Positions 16,828-26,285 of a stretch of 64,000 bases of DNA are shown here, in pieces (position 1 is the first letter of the stretch; each line of letters starts with the position of its first letter). The stretch lies in NCBI RefSeq assembly GCF_001653565.1, contig NZ_LYPB01000088.1, forward strand, positions 76,431-140,430. Reading direction: 5' to 3'. Source of the DNA: Paenibacillus oryzisoli. Its GTDB lineage: Bacteria > Bacillota > Bacilli > Paenibacillales > NBRC-103111. Under the pieces are notes generated by a model. The model ran no database searches, was not told the origin of the DNA, and saw only the letters and a program-made list of their open reading frames with translations. The translations under genes were made by a program, and so were the position numbers.

Positions 16828-18309
16828 TTACTTGTTCAAAGTCAATGTGACACCGGAAGCCGTAGCCCATGCCCCCACTGGCGCAACTGTGTACGTTGTA
16901 CCTGGAGCCAACTCGGCATTATTGAGAAGCGTGAACGTACCAACAGCGCCTTTGCGTGTCGTCAAGCTGTATTCCGCAGTCAGAACGGTGCCATCGGCTG
17001 CCGTTAGAGATACGCGGCGTGAAACGAAGATTTCATCCTTCGGATCTTGTGTTAATGTCACTGCAATCGTCTTAGTATCGACTGTAGCAGCGGATTGAAG
17101 CTGGAGTGGAGCGATTTCTTTAGCTGTAAAAGTAGGGTTTTTCAAAGTCGCCCAGTCAGCGGAAACGGTGTACGTCACACCAGGTCTGAACGTTTCACCG
17201 TTAGGCAAAATGAACTTCGGCGCTTGGCGACCATCGGTTGCTTGCGTGAATGGCAAGTAATTCGCTGTCATCGTTGCCCCGCCTTCAGGGGTGATTTGAA
17301 CTTGACGATTCCGCATGGAAGATAGGATTTGGTACGTCATCCCGTCGTAACGATTCTGATCGTCGACAATAAAGGAACCAGGGCGGCCCTTAGCATAAGC
17401 AGCAATGACATAACCATAATCCGCAACACCGTCAGTCAGATGGGATTCAACTTCAAAGAGATCATTGGCAACCTGAGCCGTTGAATCCAAACGGATTTTC
17501 TCCGTGCTAGCTGTGAAAGTAACAGCAGGTTGACCTTTATAGCTCAGCGAGTACGTTGTGCCTGCTTTCTGTGTTGGAACCGGTACGATATACGTGGATA
17601 CAGAGCCTGTTTTGAGACGCGGCACGTTATTGATGGCAAGACCATTGTCAAAAACAAAGTTTTTGGACGCGGGATCCAGCTCTAATTCTGCCGTCGGAAT
17701 CGGTGCTGAGAAGGTCACCTGCAGGGAGATGGCATTCAGCACGTCCAGCTTCGTTACACGAACGGGAGCCACTTGCTGAGCTTGGGTAAGAAGCAAGGCA
17801 GCTTGGCCGCGGGTTACTTGGCTGCTTAGCGAAGCATAGCTTGGCAACTGACGAATTGTTGCAGTGTCTACTTGAAGTACCGACGCAATGATGCTGCTCA
17901 ACTGCTCGGATGTGATCGTCTGTGCCCCAGCAAATTGCTGGCCAGTTACACTGTTCATGGCGCCGAGTGCCTGAAGGGAAACCGCATAAGTATAGAACCA
18001 GTCTTGGGAAGTCACATCTGAGAAAGGACTAGCAGTCGCTGCATTCACAGAAGTGTTAACGTGGAAGGACAGGGCTACCATTTTGGCAATCTCACTGCGC
18101 GTGACCGCTTGGTTAGGTTTGAAGCTATTGTTCTCATAACCAGACAGCACCTGCTGCTGGGCTAATTGCTCAATCGCCGTCTGGATTCCTGCAACACTTG
18201 CTGAATCTGTGAATGGATTTGCTGCTAGGGCATGGTAAGGGAGAATAGCGGATAATCCGACAGTTGCTGAGATGGTAAGAGCGGCTAGAACTTTTTGTTT
18301 ATTTTTCAT
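16828..18309 (-). CDS. SLH-domain surface protein
   Basis: The start is ATG 18309 behind AGGAGTG, giving 493 residues. A signal peptide (NKQKVLAALTISATVGL, ending ALAAN) is followed by SLH repeats: FTDSASVAGIQTAIEQLAQQ with SFKPNQAVTRSEIAKMVAL, then FSDVTSQDWFYTYAVSLQAL, then a weaker third one ending in RGQAALLLTQ. The repeats bind pyruvylated cell wall polymers. The C-terminal 280 residues look like Ig-like beta domains (KLDVLNAISLQVTFSAPI, TVDTKTIAVTLTQ). It is probably a structural wall protein. The gene has its own promoter region and is divergent from the AraC gene. Confidence 0.85.
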   Translation of the reverse strand: MKNKQKVLAALTISATVGLSAILPYHALAANPFTDSASVAGIQTAIEQLAQQQVLSGYENNSFKPNQAVTRSEIAKMVALSFHVNTSVNAATASPFSDVTSQDWFYTYAVSLQALGAMNSVTGQQFAGAQTITSEQLSSIIASVLQVDTATIRQLPSYASLSSQVTRGQAALLLTQAQQVAPVRVTKLDVLNAISLQVTFSAPIPTAELELDPASKNFVFDNGLAINNVPRLKTGSVSTYIVPVPTQKAGTTYSLSYKGQPAVTFTASTEKIRLDSTAQVANDLFEVESHLTDGVADYGYVIAAYAKGRPGSFIVDDQNRYDGMTYQILSSMRNRQVQITPEGGATMTANYLPFTQATDGRQAPKFILPNGETFRPGVTYTVSADWATLKNPTFTAKEIAPLQLQSAATVDTKTIAVTLTQDPKDEIFVSRRVSLTAADGTVLTAEYSLTTRKGAVGTFTLLNNAELAPGTTYTVAPVGAWATASGVTLTLNK

Positions 18310-18516
18310 CGAGAAACACTCCTCAAGTGGATTGGATTTGTTTGTTGCGCTGTTGTCTACAGGACTAAGCTTACTTCTTCGGGCATAACAATCGCATAAA
18401 AATGGGGAGCGAGACATTACAATTCCGTAAAAATGTGACGTGCATTTTATTTACCACAACATTTTGGCGGATGGTAAAATAGAACTAACCTAATTTCGAA
18501 GGTGGACTGAAACCCA

Positions 18517-19371
18517 TTGAAGCAGAAGATCGAGTATGACAATCTCATTCCAATTAATGCGTATACGTGGTGTCCCAAACCGTATCCAGAACCTCTGCAT
18601 TCCCATTCTAGCTTGGAAATTGGCTATTGCTTGGGAGGACGAGGGCAATTTATTTTTGAAAATAAGTTGTACGAAGTTCGCAAAGGCGATGTCTTTATTG
18701 TCAATAATACGGAGCTTCATATTGCGCAATCTGCGCAGCATGACCCAAGCCGATATATTTTTTTGAATTTTGATCCAAGCCTCTTCCTTGAAGAAGATGA
18801 GAAATTATTGCTGCCATTTGCCTATCGGTCCGAGAGATTTGAGAATCATATTGGGGCTGGAACACCGCTTGCGGGGCAAATCGGCGTCCTTATTCAACAA
18901 ATCTATGAGGAGCTTAACGCAAAAGCGGAGGGTTATCTAACGATTTCGCGCTGCAAATTGCTAGAGTTAGGTGTTATCTTGCTTCGCTATTATCGGAGTG
19001 CTTTCAGCAATGAGCAATGGGTGAAAATGTCCAATTCGCAACGCGAGATCAAAGAAGTCATGCGATTCGTAAAAGAACGCTATCAGGAGCCCCTTCAACT
19101 TACCCATGTTGCAGAGCACCTGGGTTGGAGCACGGCGCGGACAAGCCGCCTTTTTAAGGAACATACGGGGGTCAGCTTCATTGCCTATATGACACAGTTG
19201 CGGATTAGCGAAGCCAAGAAACAGCTTGTCACGAGCCTTGATAGTATCGCAGATATTAGCTTTTCCAGTGGGTTTCAGAGCTTGGCCTCCTTCTATCGCG
19301 CCTTTAATTTGGATGCTGGACTATCTCCGCAGGAATATCGCAAACAATTTGGCGTCAAGCAATTATTTTGA
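18517..19371 (+). CDS. AraC-family transcriptional regulator with cupin domain
   Basis: The 284-residue protein starts at TTG 18517, eleven bases after AGGTGG. The N-terminal half is a cupin sensor (HSHSSLEIGYCLGGRGQFIF, then KGDVFIVNNTELH). The last 100 residues hold two helix-turn-helix units: PLQLTHVAEHLGWSTARTSR and SIADISFSSGFQSLASFYRA, ending LSPQEYRKQFG, the AraC signature. It lies 83 bases upstream of the ADP-ribosylglycohydrolase gene on the same strand and is the likely regulator of it, sensing a sugar or nucleoside-like ligand. The ligand is inferred only from family habit. Confidence 0.88.
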   Translation: MKQKIEYDNLIPINAYTWCPKPYPEPLHSHSSLEIGYCLGGRGQFIFENKLYEVRKGDVFIVNNTELHIAQSAQHDPSRYIFLNFDPSLFLEEDEKLLLPFAYRSERFENHIGAGTPLAGQIGVLIQQIYEELNAKAEGYLTISRCKLLELGVILLRYYRSAFSNEQWVKMSNSQREIKEVMRFVKERYQEPLQLTHVAEHLGWSTARTSRLFKEHTGVSFIAYMTQLRISEAKKQLVTSLDSIADISFSSGFQSLASFYRAFNLDAGLSPQEYRKQFGVKQLF

Positions 19372-19454
19372 GAAGTGCGAAAGAAATTGAGAAGATTCGT
19401 TAGGGCCAAATTCGTATAATCAGCTTAAAATCTATCATTAAAGGTGGTTAGACA

Positions 19455-20852
19455 ATGGCTGGCTGGGAGAAATTAAATGATATCGTGCGGTTAGAAATTG
19501 TACAAAGGGGAGAAGAGGGCTGCGATGTCAGCGGATTTCTGGACAAGTGGGCCGCGGCGGAAGAGGATGATGCGAAGCTAATGACTGTATACCAGCAGTT
19601 GATGGCGCTTGAAATTCGTGCAGACTTCCCTTATCAGGAGCCTTCTGACTTGCCTGGCATTCGTGCGGCTCGACCCGAAGGGCCAAGGCAATTACCGGCT
19701 GACAAATCGGACGCTGCATGGCGCAATCAATTTCAGGGTGCGTGGCTTGGCCGAAGTATCGGATGTGCATTGGGGAAACCGTTTGAGAATCGTCAATTCA
19801 TGGATGGTTTCGGAGGAAGAGCGGGATGGAAGAATATCGAGCTTTGGTTCAAGGGAGCAGATGCTTGGCCAATTCAAGGATATACCCCAGGGAGTTCACG
19901 AGCATCAACGGAGTATGATTTGAAAATAAACGATTGGTGCCAGAAAAGCTGGAAAGAAAACATTCAGTTTATGGAAACCGACGATGATATTCGTTATACC
20001 GTATTAGGTTTGATTCTTTTAGAGGAAAAAGGATTGAATTTCGATAGCTGGGATATTGGCAAGCTGTGGCATAAATACCTTAGTTACCAGCAAGTATGCA
20101 CGGCAGAGACGCAGTCCTATTTGAACTTCGCTCAGGTGACCTCCCATATGCAAGGTCAGAAAACAGCGGACTGGGATCAAAAGAGTGACTGGGTTCGTAC
20201 ATGGTTAAATCCGTATCGGGAGTGGATTGGCGCTCAAATTAGAGCCGATGGCTTAGCTTATGGCGCGGCGGGAAATCCAGAACTAGCTGCTGAGTTAGCA
20301 TGGCGGGATGCTTCCTTTTCCCATGTGAAAAATGGTATTTATGGGGAAATGTTCGTGGCAGCCATGATTGCTGCGGCTTTCAACGAAACCGACAATGAAC
20401 GCATTGTTGAAATTGGACTTAGCCAAATTCCTAGCAATAGCCGCTTAGCGCATGATATTCGACAAGCCGTGGAAATTGCGCGTACGGCAGTCGATCAATT
20501 GGATTTAGTCGAGCGGATTTGGAATGCGTTCGAACACTATCACTGTGTGCATACGAACAATAATGCGGCTTTGGTTGCTGCGTCGTTGATTTTTGGTAAG
20601 GATGATTTCGAACTAGCTGTCACGACATCGGTTCTTGGTGGTTGGGACACCGATTGCAACGGGGCTACCGTTGGTTCGATTATGGGTGCGAAGCTAGGCG
20701 CAGATCAGCTGCCGGCATCATGGGCCGAGCCGCTTAACGATAAGCTATATGCTGAGGTGACAGGCTTCCATCCGATCGCGATTTCGGAATGTGCGAATCG
20801 CAGCTATGAGGTATTTAAGAAGATTTCAGCTGAATATGCGGCTGGTAAATAG
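19455..20852 (+). CDS. ADP-ribosylglycohydrolase (DraG/ARH) family protein
   Basis: The 465-residue protein starts behind AAAGGTGG. From about residue 90 it has the ARH fold: FQGAWLGRSIGCALGKPFE, the first metal site ETDDDIRYTVLGL, HTNNNAALVAASL and the second metal site GGWDTDCNGATVGSIMGAKL. ARH proteins use two Mg ions to cleave N- or O-glycosidic bonds to ADP-ribose or related nucleosides; the two acidic motifs are intact. The N-terminal 90 residues are an extra helical part not needed for the fold. Position beside an AraC sugar regulator suggests a catabolic role rather than protein de-ADP-ribosylation, but this is inference. Confidence 0.85.
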   Translation: MAGWEKLNDIVRLEIVQRGEEGCDVSGFLDKWAAAEEDDAKLMTVYQQLMALEIRADFPYQEPSDLPGIRAARPEGPRQLPADKSDAAWRNQFQGAWLGRSIGCALGKPFENRQFMDGFGGRAGWKNIELWFKGADAWPIQGYTPGSSRASTEYDLKINDWCQKSWKENIQFMETDDDIRYTVLGLILLEEKGLNFDSWDIGKLWHKYLSYQQVCTAETQSYLNFAQVTSHMQGQKTADWDQKSDWVRTWLNPYREWIGAQIRADGLAYGAAGNPELAAELAWRDASFSHVKNGIYGEMFVAAMIAAAFNETDNERIVEIGLSQIPSNSRLAHDIRQAVEIARTAVDQLDLVERIWNAFEHYHCVHTNNNAALVAASLIFGKDDFELAVTTSVLGGWDTDCNGATVGSIMGAKLGADQLPASWAEPLNDKLYAEVTGFHPIAISECANRSYEVFKKISAEYAAGK

Positions 20853-20864
20853 CTTTATCCATAT

Positions 20865-20893
20865 AAAGACTGGCCACGCGGCTGGTCTTTTTT
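20865..20893 (+). terminator. Terminator after the ADP-ribosylglycohydrolase gene
   Basis: AAAGACTGGCC-acgc-GGCTGGTCTTT with two G-T pairs is followed by TTTTTT; it lies 13 bases after the stop codon. Confidence 0.85.
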
Positions 20894-20912
20894 GTGTTTT
20901 TTCAGCGTGGCC

Positions 20913-21273
20913 GAACCACGTTCCGTTAGAGCTTCTCCTTCCCGCAGCCCCCCAACACGTAGCTACTCCAACACATGTTGCCATCAACACTACACTCCTT
21001 ACACAAACTATCCATGAACGAGCTGCATAAACATGTTGAACTCATCCACCAGTAGCAAGATTTGTTAAGTTTGAGAGGAGTTGCGGAACGTAGATCCGCT
21101 ATTTGGGTAAATCCGTTGGATTTCGCGATGTTGCGGAACGTAGTTCCGCTATCTTCGTGAAATTCGAGGTAAATGGGCTCAGAAGTGTGGAATAACGGAA
21201 CTACGTTCCGTTTCTCGCCTGCAATAGCCTTATTCGCGGCAATAAGGGAACCACGTTCCGTTAGAGCTTCTCC
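20913..21273. repeat. Intergenic repeat cluster with palindromic core GGAACNNNGTTCC
   Basis: A 26-base unit containing GAACCACGTTCCGTTAGAGC occurs identically at 20913-20938 and 21248-21273. Between them TTGCGGAACGTAGATCCGCT (21081) and TTGCGGAACGTAGTTCCGCT (21131) are near-identical copies, and AACGGAACTACGTTCCGTTT (21194) is the inverted form. The 20.9-21.9 kb gap holds no credible gene; it contains this cluster and the one at 21337-21576. Confidence 0.8.
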
Positions 21274-21336
21274 GTGCCGCGGAGACACCCCAACACCAGC
21301 ATCGACGTTAACCGATGTGGCATCCTGGCCATACGG

Positions 21337-21576
21337 AATAACTGGATTTTATGTAGCTAATTTGAATGAAATCCCGCCATTTTGACAAATAACTGGATTT
21401 CCTCCCGTTATTTCAGGCTGATTTCACCAAACGGGACACTATGAGCCAAATTAGCTGTAGGAAATCCAGTTAAACTCTCCACAAGATCATTTTAGCGGAA
21501 AATAGCTGTAGAAAATCCAGTTAATCCGCAAACTCTGGCTCAATATGCAACTGGGGGCGTGTAGGAAATCTAGCAG
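21337..21576. repeat. Intergenic repeat cluster with core AACTGGATTTCCTACAGCTA
   Basis: Five related units are visible: forward at 21337-21364 and 21387-21413 (ATAACTGGATTT...), and reversed at 21448-21473 and 21499-21525 (TAGCTGTAGGAAATCCAGTT and TAGCTGTAGAAAATCCAGTT) and partly at 21559-21576. A further copy lies 41 kb away at 62612-62640. The stretch 21577-21810 shows nothing recognisable. Confidence 0.78.
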
Positions 21577-21810
21577 ACTCAACATGCAACTTGGACGCAC
21601 AACAAACCCGGCCGCCTCACCAGTTGCTCCCCCGAAATGATCGTGTAGAAGGATGTTTTGCGTCGCCAATCGCCCACAGCCTACAAAATCACAAAACGGA
21701 AAGACAAACGATCATTGTTGGTTTTGCAGGAATTGTCTTATAGTAGGCTGGCACCGTGTTTTTTTATATGACGTGAAGGGGGAGTGATTCGGAGCTCAAG
21801 GTAATATTTT

Positions 21811-21826
21811 TAAAAGCGCTTTCATA
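21811..21826. promoter_or_regulatory. Catabolite-responsive element (cre) candidate
   Basis: Read on the minus strand, ATGAAAGCGCTTTTA fits the CcpA cre pattern WTGNAANCGNWNNCW closely, with the palindromic AAAGCGCTTT centre. It lies 48 bases upstream of the glycoside hydrolase start, where CcpA would repress it in the presence of preferred sugars. Confidence 0.7.
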
Positions 21827-21873
21827 AACGATTTTAGAAGGTGTCTCACAATCACATGTAGGAGGAATGAAAG

Positions 21874-24800
21874 ATGAGAAGAAAGATCATACCCAAGCTT
21901 GCAGGACTTATGGTTACGGCCTTACTACTGCCAGTGGTTGGAACCTTAGGCTATGCTCCAGCAGTTAGCGCAGCACCGATCGTGGCAGACAGTAATTGGC
22001 GGCCCTTGGATACGACGATGGCGGTTGCCCCAGGCAGTGCCATGGATTTGTCTATTCTGAATCATACACCAGCGGGTTCTAAGGGGTCGGTGAAAATCGA
22101 TGTGTACGGCGATTATTATTTTGAAAATGAGCCCGGTACGAAAGTGAAATTCTACGGCGGGAACTTGAACGGTAGTTACGGGATAGACCCAACCAAGGAT
22201 GAAATGGTCATCATGGCCGACCGAATTGCGGCGATGGGCTACAATGTGGTGCGGTATTCGTCCATCGATCAAAACTATGACTGGGCTAGAGGGCTCATGC
22301 AGCCACTCACGTCCACGACGGTAACGCTCAATCCAACCAAGATGGATAATTTTGATTATTTTAATGCGTTGCTCAAGGCACGCGGTATTTATATTGATCT
22401 GGATATCTTAGCATTTGCAAATTTCAAAGATATACCTAGCATAGGTGAAAGTGTATATGGATCAACCGCATCCAAATACTTGGCCACGCTTCTGCCGGAT
22501 GGGCAGGCCATTTGGCAATCTTTTGCCTATCAATTGTTTCATCATGTGAATCCGTATACAACAGTTGCTTTGAAGGATGAGCCTCAAATCATGGGCGTGT
22601 CCCCGATGAACGAAGTCATTCTTTACAATGCGAATTATTCGAACCCGAATTTCAAAGCCTGGGTGATGAATGACTTTAACACGTTCTTGATTGGCAAAGG
22701 CCGTCCGACCGTTACAACGTTCCCGGATACTTTCTGGGGCGCGACTCCGGGCATGAAGAACGATCTGGCCGAGTACTTTACTGAAAAGCAGTTTGCTACT
22801 TATGGCGCCATGAAGTCCTATCTCAAGGACACCATTGGGGTCCAAGCGCCGATTGGCGGTATTAACTATATCAATGACTCCTTAGCGAATTATTGGCGGA
22901 CGCAAGCCGATGTTCATGAAACGCATCTGTATAATGGACTTGTCGATGGTCGAAAAGACTCCTTCACCTACAATCCGCTGACACATCCGCGCTACAGCAT
23001 GATCTTTGATCCATCATCCAGCGCCAATTATGTGTCGCAATACGGCTCGTTTATTTTCAAAAATTATATTCCTGGTCTTGCGCTGGGACAACTGTATAAC
23101 AAGCCGTTTGCCTTAACCGAATTCAATCACGAGTTTCCGAACAAGGGACGGGACGATGTTGGCTTGATGACGGCGGCGGCCGGTGCTTACCAAGGTTGGG
23201 ATATGCTGAACCGTTTTCATTACGTAAGCCGTGTGAGTGAAGCCATAAATCAATCCCGGCAGGGCGGAGAGACTTCCTTTGACTCGCTGACGGATGCGAT
23301 TGCTACGATGTCGGAATACCAAGGTACGCTTGTGTTCCGTCAAGCTCACCTCACGCCGGCCGATGCTAAATTTGTTATTGTGAGAGACAAAACGTATGTC
23401 AGTACGCACTCCTCTTCTACGGAGAATGAATCTCCTGAACGGAATCGTATGTACATCCCGCATTTGTTCAAGATGGTAACCGTCTATGCCGATAAGCCGG
23501 GAGAGCCTTATGCAATCTATAAGATTACGCCTGACCTCACAGATGCGCAGATTGCAAGCGGCGATATCCCTACAGCCAACAAGATTACGGTTACGAACGC
23601 CATGACAATGAAGCAAGTAGCAGAAACATTTATCAATGCAATTGATGATGTCACTCTGAAAGCGAGTATGCTGGCTAATTTAGACAATAATATGCTGGTT
23701 TCCGACACGGGTGAGCTCCTCTTTGATCTTAACCTGAATACCTACTTCATTAACACGCCTTACGTGGCAGCTGCTGCAGGAACGATGAACAACAACAGCT
23801 ATGAGCTTGGCCCGATCACCATGGAGGCGAATCTGCCGAAAGCAACCGTATCCGTAGCTTCACTGGATGATCAGCCGCTGGATGAAAGCAACAGAATGTT
23901 GATCATTTATACGACAGATGCCGCAGGAACGGGAGAGCGTGAAGAGACGGTTGGCAGTGTAACCTATTTCTATCGTGGAACTTTACCAACGCTGGCGAAG
24001 TACGGCACAGGGGAAGTGAAGCTGCAGACAACCAAAACACCAAGCGCATATAAAGCCTACAAACTTACAATGAATGGTGTACGATTGCAGGAAATTCCGA
24101 TCAGTGTAGTTGGCGATACGATTACGGTTCCGCTTGAAACCGACAAAGGATATGGCTTCGAGTTGGTGTATGCACCGCTCATCGGCACTGATGTGACCGC
24201 TCCAACAACTCCAGCCAATGTGACGGCTGTCTCTCCTTTCTCAACGAAGGTGAGTGTCGCTTGGGACAGATCGACAGATAATGCTGGCGTATCCGGGTAC
24301 AAAGTGTACCGGAATGGCACTGAAATTGCGACATTGAACGGGAATGTGAACACGTACACAGATACGGGCGTATCGGCACTAACTACATACAACTATGTAG
24401 TGAAAGCCTTTGACCCATCTGGGAACTATTCGGCTGCGAGCAGTACGGCATCGGTGACGACCTCGGATATCATTTTTTATGAAGGCTTTGAGAGTGGGGT
24501 CAGCGCTTGGACGAAACATTACGGCCTCTTCAGCATCGTAACAGATGGAGGGTCGCAAGTTTATTATGGGGACAATTTAGGCTATGGAGGGTCCAAAGCT
24601 TCAGCAGGAGATACATCATGGCAAAATTATAGTGTCGAGGCAAAAGTGAAAGCGAATAGCTGGAGCAGCATTTACGGACGTATGGGGCTGATTGCCAGAA
24701 TGGTTGATAGCAAAAACTTTTATTACATGTATTATGATGATCACGCCCACACGCTCACGCTTAGAAAGCTTGTCAACGACTCGGATAGCACGCTTGGCAC

Positions 24801-24996
24801 AGTGGCGCTTACGCTAAGTACGGGCGTTCAGCATTCCTTTAAGCTTGAAGTGAGTGGGAGTTCAATTAAGGCCTATGTTAACGGAGCACTCAAGATCAGT
24901 GTAACCGACAGTACGTTTTCACAAGGGAAAATTGGTGTGTACACGCATATTGCGCAAGCTTACTTTGATGATATTTATGTTAGAGCCATTCCATAA
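21874..24996 (+). CDS. Large secreted glycoside hydrolase with FN3 and LamG-like domains
   Basis: The 1040-residue protein has a clear signal peptide (RRKIIPKLAGLMV, cleavage near VSAAP). Residues about 40-470 look like a TIM-barrel glycosidase of the cellulase/clan A type: GVSPMNEVILYN offers the Asn-Glu acid/base pair (Glu247) and FALTEFNHEFPNKG a nucleophile (Glu416). A beta-rich region follows to about 765, then a fibronectin type III domain (about 772-865, PANVTAVSPFSTKVSVAWD) and a C-terminal concanavalin/LamG-like carbohydrate-binding domain (about 868-1040, FYEGFESGVSAWTKHYGLF). It probably attacks a plant or fungal polysaccharide. The exact GH family is not certain. A cre site precedes it. 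Confidence 0.8.
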   Translation: MRRKIIPKLAGLMVTALLLPVVGTLGYAPAVSAAPIVADSNWRPLDTTMAVAPGSAMDLSILNHTPAGSKGSVKIDVYGDYYFENEPGTKVKFYGGNLNGSYGIDPTKDEMVIMADRIAAMGYNVVRYSSIDQNYDWARGLMQPLTSTTVTLNPTKMDNFDYFNALLKARGIYIDLDILAFANFKDIPSIGESVYGSTASKYLATLLPDGQAIWQSFAYQLFHHVNPYTTVALKDEPQIMGVSPMNEVILYNANYSNPNFKAWVMNDFNTFLIGKGRPTVTTFPDTFWGATPGMKNDLAEYFTEKQFATYGAMKSYLKDTIGVQAPIGGINYINDSLANYWRTQADVHETHLYNGLVDGRKDSFTYNPLTHPRYSMIFDPSSSANYVSQYGSFIFKNYIPGLALGQLYNKPFALTEFNHEFPNKGRDDVGLMTAAAGAYQGWDMLNRFHYVSRVSEAINQSRQGGETSFDSLTDAIATMSEYQGTLVFRQAHLTPADAKFVIVRDKTYVSTHSSSTENESPERNRMYIPHLFKMVTVYADKPGEPYAIYKITPDLTDAQIASGDIPTANKITVTNAMTMKQVAETFINAIDDVTLKASMLANLDNNMLVSDTGELLFDLNLNTYFINTPYVAAAAGTMNNNSYELGPITMEANLPKATVSVASLDDQPLDESNRMLIIYTTDAAGTGEREETVGSVTYFYRGTLPTLAKYGTGEVKLQTTKTPSAYKAYKLTMNGVRLQEIPISVVGDTITVPLETDKGYGFELVYAPLIGTDVTAPTTPANVTAVSPFSTKVSVAWDRSTDNAGVSGYKVYRNGTEIATLNGNVNTYTDTGVSALTTYNYVVKAFDPSGNYSAASSTASVTTSDIIFYEGFESGVSAWTKHYGLFSIVTDGGSQVYYGDNLGYGGSKASAGDTSWQNYSVEAKVKANSWSSIYGRMGLIARMVDSKNFYYMYYDDHAHTLTLRKLVNDSDSTLGTVALTLSTGVQHSFKLEVSGSSIKAYVNGALKISVTDSTFSQGKIGVYTHIAQAYFDDIYVRAIP

Positions 24997-25154
24997 GCAT
25001 CATAGACACCTTACAAAATCGCAAAAAATACATGACACGACAGCATTGTGGTTTGGCCGCTGGAAACGTAACATTAAGGTCAAGAAGCCAGGATGATTAA
25101 CGGATACGACCTCACATCCTGCTATCTAATGTAAATTGTTGGAGGGCACAAGAT

Positions 25155-26285
25155 ATGCAGACTTCGAATTCCGAAACAAAGTTACAGGCGGACCAACGTC
25201 CCAAGCTGAAACGATCCATTATCGATTGCGACATTCATCAAGGCACGAGTTTGGATGCCATTAAACCCTATTTGCCGCGAGCGTATCAAGAGCTCATTAA
25301 GCAATATGGGCCAGCCTTGCCAGGCGGTATGCATTTTAATGGCGGCGTTGGCGGTCGAATGGCAGATAGCTATCCCGAAGGCGGAGGCTCTGCTGGCAGC
25401 GATCTCGCCTTGATGCAGAAGCAGCATTTGAACCGCTACAATGTCGAATATGGCATTCTGACGGGGGAAGGCTATGCCATTCATGCGAATCCCAACTATG
25501 ATTATGCAGCTGCCTATTGCCGGGCAATTAACGAATACACCATTGAACATTGGCTTGCGCAAGATAGCAGGCTGAGAGGCTCTGTCTTTATTGCGAAGCA
25601 GGCACCACAGCTTGCTGCACAAGAGATTGACCGCGTTGGGGGCAGATCCGACATGGTTCAGGTCGTTGTCTCAAGCGGAGCTACCATCCCTTATGGCAGT
25701 CGGCACTATGATCCGATCTATGAGGCTTGCGTTCGCCATAATCTCCCTTTCACGATCCATGTTGGATTAGAAGGGGAGGGGATTAACGGGCCTCATACTG
25801 GAGCAGGCTACGTGACGCACTACATTGAGCAGCGTTGTGCACGTCCTGCGGTCATGGGCGCACATCTAGCAAGCTTCATCTTCGACGGGGTATTCGAGCG
25901 TTTCCCAACGCTGAGGGTTGTGCTGCAAGAGGCAGGCGTACTCTGGTTAGCTCCATTCCTATGGAAGCTCGACCAAGAATGGAAAGGGCTTCGCGTGCAG
26001 ACCCCATGGGTTCGCAAGAAGCCGAGCGAATATTTCCGTGAGCACGTCCGCGTAACGACGCAGCCGTTTGAGGAGACGCCGAACCGTGAGGTGCTCGATC
26101 ATTTGTTGGATAGCATCTATGCCAAAGAAACATTGATGTTCTGCAGTGATTACCCACACTGGGATTACGATTCACCGAGCCAAGCGCTGCCGAAGTTCGA
26201 GGCTGAGTTATGGGATAACATCTACTACCAGAATGCAGCGAAGCTATATGGTCTGCCTCCACGCCAAACGGAGGAGATCAAATGA
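25155..26285 (+). CDS. Amidohydrolase-2 (metal-dependent TIM-barrel hydrolase/decarboxylase)
   Basis: The 376-residue protein starts behind TTGGAGGG. It shows the family metal ligands in order: Asp-x-His in IIDCDIHQG, His in FTIHVGLEG, His in VMGAHLASFIFDGVFERFP and Asp in LMFCSDYPHWDYDSP. This is the amidohydrolase-2 (COG2159) group, which includes aromatic-acid decarboxylases and lactone hydrolases. Its stop overlaps the start of the Rieske gene by four bases (ATGA), so they act together, probably in breakdown of an aromatic or plant-derived compound. The substrate is not readable. An inverted repeat CAGGATG/CATCCTG (25089-25121) lies upstream. Confidence 0.85.
   Translation: MQTSNSETKLQADQRPKLKRSIIDCDIHQGTSLDAIKPYLPRAYQELIKQYGPALPGGMHFNGGVGGRMADSYPEGGGSAGSDLALMQKQHLNRYNVEYGILTGEGYAIHANPNYDYAAAYCRAINEYTIEHWLAQDSRLRGSVFIAKQAPQLAAQEIDRVGGRSDMVQVVVSSGATIPYGSRHYDPIYEACVRHNLPFTIHVGLEGEGINGPHTGAGYVTHYIEQRCARPAVMGAHLASFIFDGVFERFPTLRVVLQEAGVLWLAPFLWKLDQEWKGLRVQTPWVRKKPSEYFREHVRVTTQPFEETPNREVLDHLLDSIYAKETLMFCSDYPHWDYDSPSQALPKFEAELWDNIYYQNAAKLYGLPPRQTEEIK

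Noticed and set aside
20900-21600. CRISPR array as the reason for the repeats
   Set aside because: Unit spacing is irregular, units change orientation and diverge, two families are present and no cas genes are near.
25089-25121. CAGGATG/CATCCTG hairpin as terminator of the glycoside hydrolase gene
   Set aside because: The loop is long and no T-run follows; it may be an operator for the amidohydrolase gene but evidence is too thin.
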